64,000 nt of DNA from an uncultured Prevotellaceae bacterium (GCA_902778255.1 CACYXD010000009.1:1-64000); one strand, 5' to 3'; shown: positions 1 to 9,746, numbered from the stretch's first letter. Numbers and translations: made by a program. Notes: generated from the sequence alone by a model not told the origin.

Positions 1-15
1 TGCATCGACAATACA

Positions 16-108
16 CCTTCGCGAAGGAGGAAGTAGGGGTAAACGGGGCAGGATGTAGGGGTTCGCGACCCGCGAGCCACAAGCTCCTAAGCCGCGAACT
101 GCGAGAAC
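16..108 (+). repeat. 93-bp dispersed intergenic repeat, copy 1
   Basis: This G-rich segment carries two GTAGGGGT motifs followed by an imperfect inverted repeat (GTTCGCG-acc-CGCGAGC near 61-77). It aligns without gaps, at roughly 80% identity by eye, with the reverse complement of 32562-32654. Both copies are intergenic. The rest of 1-219 holds no gene, only the promoter of the next CDS. The function is unknown. Confidence 0.7.
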
Positions 109-162
109 CTCAAAAACTAAGAAGCATGAAACTTGGAAGTGATAAAAAAATGAATAAATCCT

Positions 163-193
163 TTTGTGGTTCAACCAACTTTTCGTAACTTTG
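163..193 (+). promoter_or_regulatory. Bacteroidetes-type promoter of the CobW-type gene
   Basis: TTTG at 163-166, a 19-nt spacer and TAACTTTG at 186-193 match the Bacteroidetes -33/-7 consensus exactly. The start codon lies 26 nt downstream. Confidence 0.75.
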
Positions 194-219
194 CACTCCG
201 AAAAAGATTGTAAAAAGAA

Positions 220-1467
220 ATGAACAGATTAGAGACTCCCGTACTGCTGCTGACTGGCTATCTGGGCAGCGGCAAGACAACATTACTGAACCGTATCCTT
301 CAGAACGAGAAGGGCATTAAATTTGCTGTTATCGTGAATGATATCGGCGAGGTGAACATCGACGCAACGCTGATACAGCAGGGCGGCGTGGTGAACCAGC
401 AGGACGACTCGCTGGTGGCCCTGCAAAACGGTTGCATCTGCTGCACGCTGAAAATGGACCTGGTGAAACAGCTGCAGGACATTATCGAGATGCAGCGCTT
501 CGACTATATCGTGATTGAGGCCAGCGGCATCTGCGAGCCTGGTCCTATTGCACAGACCATCTGCTCGATACCCTCGATGGACCCAGAGCTGACCAAGGAG
601 GGCTACCCCCGACTGGACTGCATCGTGACAGTGGTGGATGCGCTGCGTATGCGCGACGAGTTTGAGGGCGGTGCGCTACTAACCCGTCCCGACATTGATG
701 AGGAGGATATTGAGAATCTGGTGATCCAGCAGATTGAGTTCTGCAACATCGTATTGCTGAACAAGGCGGCAGAGGTGAGCGCCGAGGAACTGGGACGCGT
801 GCGCAGCATCGTACGTACGCTGCAGCCAAAGGCTGAGATCATAGAATGCAACTATGGCGACGTGGATTTTGACAAGATTCTGAACACTAACATGTTTGAC
901 TTCGACAAGGTGGCTACATCGGCAGCCTGGATTCAGGAGGTGGAGCGCCATCACGAAGAGGAAGAGGACGATGATGACGACGATCACGATGAGCACAAGC
1001 ATCACCACCACGACCACGATGATGACGACCACGACGAGCACGAGCATCATCACCACCACCATCATCACCACCATGATGATGATGAGGGCGAGGCTGAGGA
1101 ATATGGCATCGGCACTTTCGTGTATTATCGCCGAGCTCCCTTCAAGTTGGGACTCTTTGATGAGTTCGTGGCCCGCAAATGGCCAAAGGGCATCATCCGC
1201 GCTAAGGGCATCTGCTATTTCCACGACGAGCAGGATATGTGCTACCTATTCGAACAAGCTGGCAAGCAGGTGAGTATCCGTCAGGCAGGCCAATGGTTTG
1301 CCACGATGCCCAAGGACGAACTGGCCCAGATGATGGAGCGCGACGCTGCCCTGCGTGCCGACTGGGACGAGCAGTATGGCGACCGTATGCAGAAGATCGT
1401 GTTCATCGGCCAGCACCTGGATAAAGAACTTATCACAAAAGAATTGGACGAATGTTTGGCTGAATAA
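220..1467 (+). CDS. CobW/COG0523-type G3E GTPase with His/Asp-rich metal-binding insert
   Basis: Probable cytoplasmic metallochaperone of the CobW/ZNG1 branch of the G3E GTPases, which use GTP to deliver Zn, Co or similar metals to target proteins. Visible are the P-loop GSGKTT near residue 16, the family metal motif CICC (GCICCTLK, near residue 71), the E-A-S-G-I-C-E segment near 107 and an N-K-A guanine-specificity motif near 185. A long His/Asp/Glu tract (about residues 244-294) separates the GTPase domain from the C-terminal CobW_C domain. Such tracts are known as metal stores or sensors in this family. The gene has its own promoter and no operon partner upstream. The metal cannot be read from sequence; zinc is the default guess. 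At 415 aa it is a normal length for the family. Confidence 0.9.
   Translation: MNRLETPVLLLTGYLGSGKTTLLNRILQNEKGIKFAVIVNDIGEVNIDATLIQQGGVVNQQDDSLVALQNGCICCTLKMDLVKQLQDIIEMQRFDYIVIEASGICEPGPIAQTICSIPSMDPELTKEGYPRLDCIVTVVDALRMRDEFEGGALLTRPDIDEEDIENLVIQQIEFCNIVLLNKAAEVSAEELGRVRSIVRTLQPKAEIIECNYGDVDFDKILNTNMFDFDKVATSAAWIQEVERHHEEEEDDDDDDHDEHKHHHHDHDDDDHDEHEHHHHHHHHHHDDDEGEAEEYGIGTFVYYRRAPFKLGLFDEFVARKWPKGIIRAKGICYFHDEQDMCYLFEQAGKQVSIRQAGQWFATMPKDELAQMMERDAALRADWDEQYGDRMQKIVFIGQHLDKELITKELDECLAE
949..1101 (+). repeat. CAC/GAT/GAC low-complexity tract coding His/Asp/Glu
   Basis: This run of His, Asp and Glu codons lies inside the CobW-type gene. Such triplet tracts tend to vary in length between strains, which could tune metal capacity. 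The long antisense ORF here, rich in Val and Met, is only its shadow. Confidence 0.85.
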
Positions 1468-1486
1468 AATAAAATATGTACCTTTG
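1455..1486 (+). promoter_or_regulatory. glyA promoter, -33 element inside the upstream gene
   Basis: TTTG at 1455-1458, a 20-nt spacer and TACCTTTG at 1479-1486. The -33 element overlaps the last codons of the CobW-type gene. Confidence 0.7.
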
Positions 1487-1545
1487 CAGGCGCAAAAGTG
1501 TATAAAATACGGCAATTTTTAACCAACCCAACAAATAAAACAAAA

Positions 1546-2826
1546 ATGAAAAGAGACAACACCATTTTTGAGTTGATCGAGAAAGAGCATCAGCGCCAGT
1601 TGAAAGGCATTGAGCTGATTGCCAGTGAGAACTTCGTTAGCGACCAGGTGATGGAGGCTATGGGCTCCTACCTGACCAACAAGTATGCCGAGGGTTATCC
1701 TGGTAAGCGCTACTACGGCGGCTGTCAGGTTGTTGACGAGGTAGAGCAGCTGGCCATCGACCGCGTATGCAAACTGTTTGGTGCAGAATATGCCAACGTG
1801 CAGCCCCACTCTGGCGCACAGGCTAATGCTGCCGTGCTGCTGGCTGTGCTGCAGCCTGGCGACACCTTTATGGGTCTGAACCTGGCACACGGTGGTCACC
1901 TGAGCCACGGCTCGCTGGTCAACACAAGTGGTATCCTCTATAAGCCCGTAGGCTACAACCTGAATGAAAAGACAGGTCGCGTAGATTACGACGAGATGGA
2001 GCGTCTGGCACTGGAGCACAAGCCCAAGCTGATTATCGGTGGTGGCTCGGCCTACAGCCGTGAGTGGGACTACAAGCGTATGCGCGAGATTGCAGACAAG
2101 GTAGGCGCGCTGCTGATGATCGACATGGCCCACCCCGCTGGTCTGATTGCTGCAGGCTTGCTGGAGAACCCCGTAAAGTACGCTCACATCGTGACCTCTA
2201 CCACCCACAAGACCCTGCGTGGTCCTCGTGGCGGTATCATCCTGCTGGGTAAGGACTTCGACAATCCTTGGGGTCTGAAGACACCTAAGGGTGAGATCAA
2301 GAAGATGTCGGCCCTGCTTAACAGCGCTGTATTCCCTGGACAGCAGGGTGGTCCTCTGGAGCACGTCATCGCTGCCAAGGCCGTGGCCTTCGGCGAAGCT
2401 CTGCAGCCCGAGTTCAAGGAGTGGGCAAAGCAGGTTCAGAAGAACGCCAAGGTGTTGGCCGACGAGCTGATCAAGCGCGGCTTCACCATCGTTTCTGGTG
2501 GTACCGACAACCACTCTATGCTGGTTGACCTGCGCTCAAAGTATCCTGAGCTGACAGGTAAGGTAGCTGAGAACGCCCTGGTGGCTGCCGACATCACCGT
2601 GAACAAGAACATGGTGCCTTTCGATAGCCGTAGCGCCTTCCAGACCTCTGGTATCCGTCTGGGTACGCCTGCCATCACCACCCGTGGTGCCAAGGAAGAC
2701 CTGATGATTCAGATTGCTGCCTGGATTGAGGAAGTGCTCAACGATCCCACCAACGAGGAGGTGATCGCCAGCGTCCGTGCTCGTGTGAACGAGAAGATGA
2801 AGGAGTATCCCCTCTTCGCATATTAA
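1546..2826 (+). CDS. glyA: Serine hydroxymethyltransferase
   Basis: PLP enzyme that interconverts serine plus tetrahydrofolate with glycine plus 5,10-methylenetetrahydrofolate, the main one-carbon entry point. The 426-aa product has the expected length and family landmarks: the N-terminal ENF-S segment, [14 protein letters not shown], and the PLP-lysine signature [12 protein letters not shown] with the lysine near residue 222. I chose the ATG at 1546 (MKRDNTIF) because earlier in-frame codons lie within the promoter and leader. Its own promoter (1455-1486) and terminator (2841-2885) make it a single-gene unit. Confidence 0.97.
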   Translation: MKRDNTIFELIEKEHQRQLKGIELIASENFVSDQVMEAMGSYLTNKYAEGYPGKRYYGGCQVVDEVEQLAIDRVCKLFGAEYANVQPHSGAQANAAVLLAVLQPGDTFMGLNLAHGGHLSHGSLVNTSGILYKPVGYNLNEKTGRVDYDEMERLALEHKPKLIIGGGSAYSREWDYKRMREIADKVGALLMIDMAHPAGLIAAGLLENPVKYAHIVTSTTHKTLRGPRGGIILLGKDFDNPWGLKTPKGEIKKMSALLNSAVFPGQQGGPLEHVIAAKAVAFGEALQPEFKEWAKQVQKNAKVLADELIKRGFTIVSGGTDNHSMLVDLRSKYPELTGKVAENALVAADITVNKNMVPFDSRSAFQTSGIRLGTPAITTRGAKEDLMIQIAAWIEEVLNDPTNEEVIASVRARVNEKMKEYPLFAY

Positions 2827-2840
2827 TATTCCAACCCGAT

Positions 2841-2885
2841 ACTGTGCTCATATTCCCATATTTGGGGATTGAGCGCAGTCTTTCA
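2841..2885 (+). terminator. Rho-independent-like terminator after glyA
   Basis: A 10-bp stem (2841-2850 with 2870-2879, one G-U pair) encloses a second short stem (ATTCCC/GGGGAT) and is followed by CTTT. It sits 14 nt after the glyA stop codon. Confidence 0.6.
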
Positions 2886-2926
2886 CCAACTAAAAACTAA
2901 AACTAAAAAATCCGACAACCAATAAG

Positions 2927-5900
2927 ATGAACCTGAAACGAATACTTTTTATCACTATTGGCTTATTAGCTGTTAATATCAGCATCATAGCCGGCGACGA
3001 GGTCAACTGGACCGACGTCACCAAGCGCTTTGTCAAGAACACCGATTTCAATAGTGGCAACTACGACGGATGGACGGTAGAGAGTAATGCCGGCCAGAAG
3101 ACGGTAAGCGCAAAAATCATGCGATTCTGGAACGGCACCTTCGACTTCAGTCAAGAGATTGTGCAGCTGCCCAAGGGCAAGTATCGTCTGTCGGTACAGG
3201 GGTTCTATCGTGCTCATGGCGACGACTACCAAGCCTACAAGAACGGCACAGAGCAGATTACGGCTTTCCTCTATGCCGGCAATGCAAGCACCCCCCTGGT
3301 TAGTGTCTATTCCGAACCTATGATCACCAATGCCGGCAATCGCCAGCAACACGACGGGAAATACTACCCCGACAATAGTGCCAGCGCTGCTGCCGCCTTT
3401 GAAGAGGGAAACTATAAAGGCAACTATCTGGAGTTTGAAGCCGAAGGAAATGTGACCATAGGCGTGAGATGCGAACAGGGAGAACAGGACAACTACTGCG
3501 CTCTGGACAATTTCAAGTTGGAATATGCCAGTCCTATCGGTCCCGACGGCAAGTCGTGGATAGACATGACTGACCTGATGCTCACCAACCCAGAATTTAC
3601 AAATAACGACAAAAGCGGATGGACGATCAATTGCACTGCATGGTCGCAGGCTGCCGATTGGGACTGTATGGAGTTCTGGAATGGCACTTTCGACATCTCG
3701 CAACAGTTCAACAACGCCCCCATAGGAAAATACCGTCTCAGCGTGCAAGCATTCTATCGCTGTGGGGATAACGGAGAAAGCTATTCGAAATACCAGGAAG
3801 GCACAGAGGAGATCACCGGCTATCTGTATGGTGGCGATACTCAGCAAAAACTGGCGAGCGTCTATTCGCAGACGATGAAGGAAAATGCCAATGGCTGCTG
3901 GTCCCCTGATTGGCAGCACATTTTCCCCAACGGAATGGAGTCGGGACGAGCTGCCTTTGACCAAGGAATGTATTGGAACACACTCGAATTCGAGGCTGGC
4001 GGTGATTTCAGCATAGGACTGAGATGTGAGAAAAGCCAGAGCAACAACTGGTGTCTCTTTGATAACTTCCGACTGGAGTACTACGGCGACGTAGTGAAAG
4101 TTAGCAGCATTGACGTGAGTGCCGACAAGACAGAACTCATCATCGGCGAGACAGCCACAGCCACAGCCATTGCCTTGCCAGCCAACGCCACCTTTACATG
4201 GGTGGACTGGTCGTCGGACAACGAGCAAGTGGCTACCATAGACCAAACAGGAAAAATTACTGCTCACGCCATCGGTACGGCAACCATCACGGCAACAGCC
4301 CTCGACGGATCGGGCACCACAGGTACGATGACCATTAGTGTAACAAGAAACCCTGCTACGGCCAACTCGCTCTTCATCAACGAGATCATGGCTGCCAACG
4401 TGGACGAATATATCAGTCCAGCCTTCAACTTCGACGGATGGATAGAGCTGTATAATCCCACTGAAAGGCCCGTAGAACTGGGCGGACTGAAAATCAGCGA
4501 CCCCACCAACGGCAAAGGTCCGTGGAGAATACCTCAGGAGGTAGGTATCATTCCTGCCAAGAGTTTCAAGATTATATGGTTCGACTCTGCTGACCTGCGT
4601 TCTGATCAGGTTTCCTTTAAACTGGATAGCGACGGTGGCACCATCCTGATTACCGACGAGAACGACAACGTGATTGTACAGCAGGACTATCCCGCTGCCT
4701 TAGAGCGCATCAGCTATGCACGCGCTACGGATATGACAGGCAAATGGGGATATACCAGCACACCTACACCCGAGGCAACGAACAACGGCATCACCCTGCT
4801 GACACAGCAACTGGAAGCACCCGTGGTAGATCAGCCCTCACAGCTGTTTAATGGCACTCTGACCATCAACGTAAGCATCCCCAGCGGATGCACGTTGCGC
4901 TATACCACAGATGGCACACTTCCCACGTTAGAAAACGGACAGACCAGCACGACAGGAAAGTTCTCCTTCGCCAATACCAGCAACTATCGCTTCCGACTCT
5001 ACAGCAACGACAAGTTGCCCTCGCGCGTCACCACGCGTTCTTATATATTACGCGGTATGAACTATTACCTACCCGTGGTGTCGGTGGTCAGCGATCCTGA
5101 CTTTATCTATAGTACAGAGATTGGCGTCTTCGAAAAAGGCCCCAACGGACGACCAGGCAACGGACAGTCGGAAAACTGCAACTGGAACATGAACTGGGAG
5201 CGCCCAGTGAACTTCTCGTTCCTTGACGGAAACGGAGAGATGATGCTGAACCAGGACGTCAATCTGGAGATGTGTGGCGGATGGAGCCGTGCTTACACCC
5301 CACATTCCTTCAAATTGAAAGGCGACAAGGAGATGGGGGGCAACAAGCACCTGCCCTACCCCTTCTTTGAGCAAAAGCCATATATCCGCAACCGCACCCT
5401 ACAGATTCGTAATGGCGGCAACGATACTAAAGCTCGTTTCAAAGACCCTGCCATTCAGGTCATCCTGCAAAGATCAGGTCTCAACCTCGACTGTCAGAGC
5501 TACCAACCCGTGCATGAGTTCATCAATGGCAAGTATATTGGTGTGCTCAACATGCGTGAGCCCAACAACAAGCATTTTGTGTATGCCAACTACGGATGGG
5601 AAGATGACGAGATAGACCAGTTTGAGATGGGGCCCGACTCGGGCTACGTGCAGAAATGCGGCACACCAGATGCGTTCAACGAACTGGTTGACGTCCTATC
5701 GCCCAATGCAGCAAACGCGCAGACCTATGAGGAGATATGCCGTGTGCTGGACATCGACGAGTTTATCAACTATATAGCCACACAGATGTATCTGGGAGGT
5801 ACGGACTTCCCCCAGAACAACGTCAAAGGTTTCCGTCATCGCGAGGGAGGCAGGTTCCGCTTGGTAATCTTCGACCTCGACTTCGCCTTCAACACCAATG

Positions 5901-7273
5901 ATCCCTTTAACACGTTCTTCAACAAAGAGACATACCTGTTCAACGAGCTATATCCAAGGACACTGGGACGTATTCAAGACCAAATCAAACTGGTAACCCT
6001 CTTTAAAAATCTGCTGAAGAACGAAACATTCCGTCGCCGCTTCATCGACACCTACTGCATCATAGGCGGTAGCGTGTTTGAGCCTACACGCTGCAATGAG
6101 ATCATCAACGAATTGCTGGATCGTGTAGAACCTGCGATGAACCTGAAGAACGAGTCAGCGAGCGGCACGGCCAACGATGTGAAGAATGGCTTCAAAAACC
6201 GACTTAACACTGCTATCAATGCGTTGAAGAATTACAAAACCTTCAATCTCTCGTCGGCAACGCCCGTACAGATAAAGCTTAGCAGCGATATGGAAGGCGG
6301 GAAACTGTATATCAACGATATAGAAGTGCCCACAGACAAGTTCAACGGAAAGCTCTTTGCACCTGCCAGCATCAAGGCCGTGGCACCTGCTGGCTACAAG
6401 TTCAACAGATGGGAACAAGAGAATGGTCAGGCATACTCTTTCATATCGGAGATCTCGCTGCCTACATCAGATATCAATCTAGTAGCAACATTCACAGCTC
6501 TCACCAACAAAGAGAAGACAACTAGGGGTATCACGCCTGTGCGCATCAACGAGGTGAGCGGTTCGAATGACAGCTATATCGACGAATACGGCAAGAAGGG
6601 CGACTGGGTGGAGCTCTACAACACCACCAGCGAACCTGTGGACGTAGAGGGGATGTATCTGACTGATAACATGGAGAAGCCCACGAAATACCAGATTACA
6701 AAGGGCAGCACACAAGCCAACACCATCATACCAGCTCACGGATATCTGATTATCTGGTGCGACAAGCGCGAGACAAGCGACCAAGGATTGCACGCGTCGT
6801 TCAAAATTGACGGCGATGGCGGCGTATTGGCGCTGACAGCAGCCGACCAGAGTTGGCAGGATGTTATCGTCTATGAAGCTCATGATGCACGAACCACAGT
6901 AGGTCGCTATCCTGATGGTTCGTCAGACGTCTATGCCTTGAGCCAGGCCTCTATCAGCAAGAGTAATATCAAGACATCGTATATGACTGCTGTTGAGCAG
7001 GATATCGAGAAAGCTACCCATGTGACCAATATCATGGCAGCCAACGGTCTGCGCATCTGCTACGGTTCTCAGCAACTGCTTATCAACAGCGATGATGCCG
7101 ACTGGGCCGACGTAAAAATATATCAGGCTAACGGACAACTGGTATCCCAGCAGAGCGTCAGCCTGATTGGTGGAAAAGCCCGCATTGATGTTTCCTCGCT
7201 TGGTCGTGGACTCTACGTAGCCCGTGCCATCAGCAATAAGGGGACAGGTGCGAACTGTAAATTCGAGCGATAA
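2927..7273 (+). CDS. Large secreted multidomain protein with CotH kinase-like domain and two lamin-tail domains
   Basis: A 1448-aa exported protein whose signal peptide ends near residue 23. Two homologous N-terminal modules (about 27-200 and 210-390) each carry an F/M-W-N-G-T-F-D core and look like carbohydrate-binding jelly rolls. Then come a BIG2-like Ig domain (about 393-470), a lamin-tail domain (about 485-610), a chitobiase C-terminal-like Fn3 domain (about 640-715), a CotH domain (about 715-1105), an InlB-like repeat region (about 1120-1185), a second lamin-tail domain (about 1200-1320) and a C-terminal sorting-type domain (about 1390-1448). CotH landmarks are H-E-F-I-N-G-K-Y-I-G and the metal-binding type D-L-D in F-D-L-D-F-A-F. 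CotH proteins are atypical kinases that phosphorylate spore coat proteins in Bacillus; a role here, perhaps modifying or anchoring surface proteins, is inferred. No consensus promoter was found in the 47-nt leader after the glyA terminator. Confidence 0.85.
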   Translation: MNLKRILFITIGLLAVNISIIAGDEVNWTDVTKRFVKNTDFNSGNYDGWTVESNAGQKTVSAKIMRFWNGTFDFSQEIVQLPKGKYRLSVQGFYRAHGDDYQAYKNGTEQITAFLYAGNASTPLVSVYSEPMITNAGNRQQHDGKYYPDNSASAAAAFEEGNYKGNYLEFEAEGNVTIGVRCEQGEQDNYCALDNFKLEYASPIGPDGKSWIDMTDLMLTNPEFTNNDKSGWTINCTAWSQAADWDCMEFWNGTFDISQQFNNAPIGKYRLSVQAFYRCGDNGESYSKYQEGTEEITGYLYGGDTQQKLASVYSQTMKENANGCWSPDWQHIFPNGMESGRAAFDQGMYWNTLEFEAGGDFSIGLRCEKSQSNNWCLFDNFRLEYYGDVVKVSSIDVSADKTELIIGETATATAIALPANATFTWVDWSSDNEQVATIDQTGKITAHAIGTATITATALDGSGTTGTMTISVTRNPATANSLFINEIMAANVDEYISPAFNFDGWIELYNPTERPVELGGLKISDPTNGKGPWRIPQEVGIIPAKSFKIIWFDSADLRSDQVSFKLDSDGGTILITDENDNVIVQQDYPAALERISYARATDMTGKWGYTSTPTPEATNNGITLLTQQLEAPVVDQPSQLFNGTLTINVSIPSGCTLRYTTDGTLPTLENGQTSTTGKFSFANTSNYRFRLYSNDKLPSRVTTRSYILRGMNYYLPVVSVVSDPDFIYSTEIGVFEKGPNGRPGNGQSENCNWNMNWERPVNFSFLDGNGEMMLNQDVNLEMCGGWSRAYTPHSFKLKGDKEMGGNKHLPYPFFEQKPYIRNRTLQIRNGGNDTKARFKDPAIQVILQRSGLNLDCQSYQPVHEFINGKYIGVLNMREPNNKHFVYANYGWEDDEIDQFEMGPDSGYVQKCGTPDAFNELVDVLSPNAANAQTYEEICRVLDIDEFINYIATQMYLGGTDFPQNNVKGFRHREGGRFRLVIFDLDFAFNTNDPFNTFFNKETYLFNELYPRTLGRIQDQIKLVTLFKNLLKNETFRRRFIDTYCIIGGSVFEPTRCNEIINELLDRVEPAMNLKNESASGTANDVKNGFKNRLNTAINALKNYKTFNLSSATPVQIKLSSDMEGGKLYINDIEVPTDKFNGKLFAPASIKAVAPAGYKFNRWEQENGQAYSFISEISLPTSDINLVATFTALTNKEKTTRGITPVRINEVSGSNDSYIDEYGKKGDWVELYNTTSEPVDVEGMYLTDNMEKPTKYQITKGSTQANTIIPAHGYLIIWCDKRETSDQGLHASFKIDGDGGVLALTAADQSWQDVIVYEAHDARTTVGRYPDGSSDVYALSQASISKSNIKTSYMTAVEQDIEKATHVTNIMAANGLRICYGSQQLLINSDDADWADVKIYQANGQLVSQQSVSLIGGKARIDVSSLGRGLYVARAISNKGTGANCKFER

Positions 7274-7276
7274 GTA

Positions 7277-7948
7277 TCAATAGATGCGAGGGCCGAAGAT
7301 GGTGGTTCCGATACGCACCATCGTAGATCCATGACGCACGGCGATGTGATAATCATCACTCATGCCCCATGAACGCTCACAGAACGCATCGTCGTGGGAG
7401 AAATACTGCTGCTTGACTTCGTCAAAGAAGTCAGCAGCAGTTTGAAATTCTTGGGCTATCTGAGCTTCATCGTCAATATTGGAGGCCATCATCATGAGGC
7501 CGCAAATCTGCACATGAGTCATCTGGCGCCATTCGCCATCGGCCAACAGCTGGCGACAAGCATCGAGGGTAAGTCCATACTTGGTAGCCTCCTCAGCGAT
7601 ATGAAGTTCCAGAAGCACACGCACCATCCTATTAGCCTTGGCAGCCTGCTTCTCAATCTCACGCAACAGCTTGAGAGAATCTACAGCCTCAATCATTGAG
7701 ATATAGGGGGCTATATACTTCACCTTGTTGGTCTGAAGATGTCCGATGAAGTGCCACTCAATATCCGAAGGTAATGTCTGCACCTTACGAGCCAACTCCT
7801 GCTCATGACTCTCGCCAAAAACGCGCTGCCCCTCCTCATAGGCGGCCATGATATATTCCTCGGGGTGGAATTTACTGATGGCCACGAGCCGCACACCCTG
7901 AGGAAGATTATGCAGCACCTCGTACAGTTTTTCCTTTACTGGATACAT
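7277..7948 (-). CDS. yggS: YggS/PROSC-family PLP homeostasis protein
   Basis: A 223-aa single-domain PLP-binding TIM-barrel protein of the YggS/PLPBP family, which buffers pyridoxal phosphate and has no known catalytic activity. Family landmarks are V-A-I-S-K-F-H (PLP lysine near residue 26), F-G-E-S-H-E-Q-E, W-H-F-I-G-H-L-Q-T-N-K and the C-terminal phosphate-binding R-I-G-T-x-I-F-G. Its start is 6 nt past the stop of the DUF4494 gene, so the two are probably co-transcribed. It converges on the CotH gene with a 3-bp gap and no visible terminator. Confidence 0.93.
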   Translation of the reverse strand: MYPVKEKLYEVLHNLPQGVRLVAISKFHPEEYIMAAYEEGQRVFGESHEQELARKVQTLPSDIEWHFIGHLQTNKVKYIAPYISMIEAVDSLKLLREIEKQAAKANRMVRVLLELHIAEEATKYGLTLDACRQLLADGEWRQMTHVQICGLMMMASNIDDEAQIAQEFQTAADFFDEVKQQYFSHDDAFCERSWGMSDDYHIAVRHGSTMVRIGTTIFGPRIY

Positions 7949-7954
7949 AGTATG

Positions 7955-8446
7955 TTACTGCTGTTCGTATTCTGGTTTATCTTCCTGTTTGGTGGACTTG
8001 GCAACATGCTCAAACACATCCATCAGCGTAGTCTCAGCAACGCTGGAGATGGTATAGTCGATCATGGTGCCACCCATCACCTCTTCCAGGTTCTTCACAG
8101 CGCCATTGAACGAGCCAGCCTGAACCAGATAATTGACGCTAGTGCGCTTTTCTTTCTCCGTCTTCTCGTCGATTGTGATAAACTGGAGCTTTGCCTTATA
8201 CCAACTGTCAGCCATCTCCTGATCGCTGAAGAAGATCTCGCCATAAGGCGCCTTCTTGATGTCTGTAACAGTAAACTCGCCACTGATATACGACGACATC
8301 TCCTCAATGATACGTTCCTCGGCCTCGCTGAAGCTGAGGGCATCAACAACATATGCCTCCGTCACTTTCTTCTGCAGGCCATCCTCCATGGTCTTCTCGT
8401 AACGGATCTTGCATTCAAACCACGTTGCAGTTCTACTTCTCATCAT
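7955..8446 (-). CDS. DUF4494 family protein
   Basis: A 163-aa cytoplasmic protein matching the Bacteroidetes DUF4494 family by recognisable segments: T-W-F-E-C-K-I-R-Y near the N-terminus, the S-F-S-E-A-E stretch, and S-V-N-Y-L-V-Q-A near residue 106. The sequence gives no signal peptide, membrane span or catalytic motif, and its function is unknown. It lies between the pseudokinase gene (33-nt gap) and yggS (6-nt gap) on the same strand, so it is probably the middle gene of a three-gene transcript. Either of the first two Met codons could be the start. Confidence 0.8.
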   Translation of the reverse strand: MMRSRTATWFECKIRYEKTMEDGLQKKVTEAYVVDALSFSEAEERIIEEMSSYISGEFTVTDIKKAPYGEIFFSDQEMADSWYKAKLQFITIDEKTEKEKRTSVNYLVQAGSFNGAVKNLEEVMGGTMIDYTISSVAETTLMDVFEHVAKSTKQEDKPEYEQQ

Positions 8447-8479
8447 AATTCTTTTTCCTTGTTATATTTATAAACTTGA

Positions 8480-9721
8480 TTATTCATCCGAATCACCATT
8501 TCCCTGTCCGGCTTTGATGTAGCCGTGACGCGATAGTGTCTTCTGCTTCTGCTCTGTCAGTCGCTCAACGATTTCATGACCTATACGACCTGCCAAGCTC
8601 TCTGGCAGTCCTGTCTCTTCGGCCAGTTGCTGCTGAGTCTTCAGCAATTCTTCAGCCATCGACTGGCTGTTGGCCATGAAGGTCTTTTCCGATGAGCCCA
8701 TATGCTTGCTATTATAAACCTTCGACAGAATCTCGTCGGCAGCTTTCTCATAGCGCTTACGATATATGGCTTCTGCCTTGGCATTCAGCATCTCGTCAGT
8801 AATATCCAACGTGTCATTATCAGTCAAATCAAAACCTGATCCATACTGGCTGTCGTATGATTCAGTGGTCTCTGCCTGGGGAGCCGGCTCAATAAACTCG
8901 ATAGATTCTGTAGAAGGCAAAAGCTCGATATAGACAAAGAATGCCAATACAGAGATGATGACAGCACCAAGCAACATGAACACAGAACGGCGGAAATTAC
9001 GAATTTTTTCTATCGCGCTACGCATCTCATCCAAGGACTTATAACGCTTGTCAGGGTTTTCAGAAGTGGCTTTCTTCACAACCCGCTTATATTCCATTGG
9101 TATGGAACTCTGATTGAACAGAAACGCAATAAGACGGCCTATGGAATACACATCGCTACGCTGATCATAATCCTGACCTGCAAGCACCTCAGGGGCTATG
9201 AAATCATGAGAGCCCTGAAAAAGGGCAGCCTTGTCTGACACATTCTTATAAAAAGAACCATGAAACAGCAGCAACGGACTATTATCTCCCTTACGCACAA
9301 ATATGTTTTGTGGAGAATAACAGAGATAGAAGATTTGCTCAGCATTCAGACGAGAGGCATTTTCAAGAAGCGCATCTACCAAATGATCAACGAATCCACG
9401 ATGGGCCACTACTGCCGGATTATCATTAAGCAAGGCTGACAGAGTCTGATAGTTACCCGGTTCAAGTTCTATTTCTGTCAAATGATTGCCATCATCATGA
9501 AGATCGTAATGCAACTGATGCTTGCCATGCTGACGGAGCGACCATGCCTGTTCGGCTTTCAAGGACTCACAGAACACAAGATTATCAGTCAGTTCAGGAC
9601 GGAGGTCTATAACAAAACGGAATTTTCCGTTTACCTGACGACGATAGAAGCCACCAAAAGGCAATTCCTCACGATGAGGAGACAATCCCTCCTGAATACT
9701 TAGCAATTCCTCATAATTCAT
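8480..9721 (-). CDS. Membrane-anchored protein kinase-like protein, probable pseudokinase
   Basis: A 413-aa protein starting at MNYEELLS; the upstream in-frame extension runs through the promoter. Residues about 20-255 resemble a Ser/Thr kinase C-lobe: an F-I-A-P-E-V activation-segment end, then D-Y-D-Q-R-S-D-V-Y-S-I-G with the conserved D-x-Y-S. The expected catalytic loop H-R-D-x-x-x-x-N appears as Y-S-P-Q-N-I-F, without the Asp, and the DFG position reads F-H-G-S-F. No clear glycine loop is seen. A single transmembrane segment lies near 270-290, followed by an acidic then Gln/Lys-rich tail, probably extracytoplasmic. I infer a non-catalytic sensor or scaffold. The gene heads the DUF4494-yggS transcript. 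Confidence 0.75.
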   Translation of the reverse strand: MNYEELLSIQEGLSPHREELPFGGFYRRQVNGKFRFVIDLRPELTDNLVFCESLKAEQAWSLRQHGKHQLHYDLHDDGNHLTEIELEPGNYQTLSALLNDNPAVVAHRGFVDHLVDALLENASRLNAEQIFYLCYSPQNIFVRKGDNSPLLLFHGSFYKNVSDKAALFQGSHDFIAPEVLAGQDYDQRSDVYSIGRLIAFLFNQSSIPMEYKRVVKKATSENPDKRYKSLDEMRSAIEKIRNFRRSVFMLLGAVIISVLAFFVYIELLPSTESIEFIEPAPQAETTESYDSQYGSGFDLTDNDTLDITDEMLNAKAEAIYRKRYEKAADEILSKVYNSKHMGSSEKTFMANSQSMAEELLKTQQQLAEETGLPESLAGRIGHEIVERLTEQKQKTLSRHGYIKAGQGNGDSDE

Positions 9722-9746
9722 AATGATACTCCTCAATTTTGACGTG

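Noticed and set aside
679-1224. 181-aa minus-strand ORF with long Val/Met runs, resembling a membrane protein
   Set aside because: It is the antisense reading of the His/Asp codon tract in the CobW-type gene; the apparent hydrophobicity comes from complementing CAC and GAT codons.
2966-4267. 433-aa minus-strand ORF
   Set aside because: Antisense to the CotH protein modules; no signal, motif or promoter supports it.
7805-8473. 222-aa plus-strand ORF opposite yggS and DUF4494
   Set aside because: Shadow of two recognisable minus-strand genes; it crosses their boundary.
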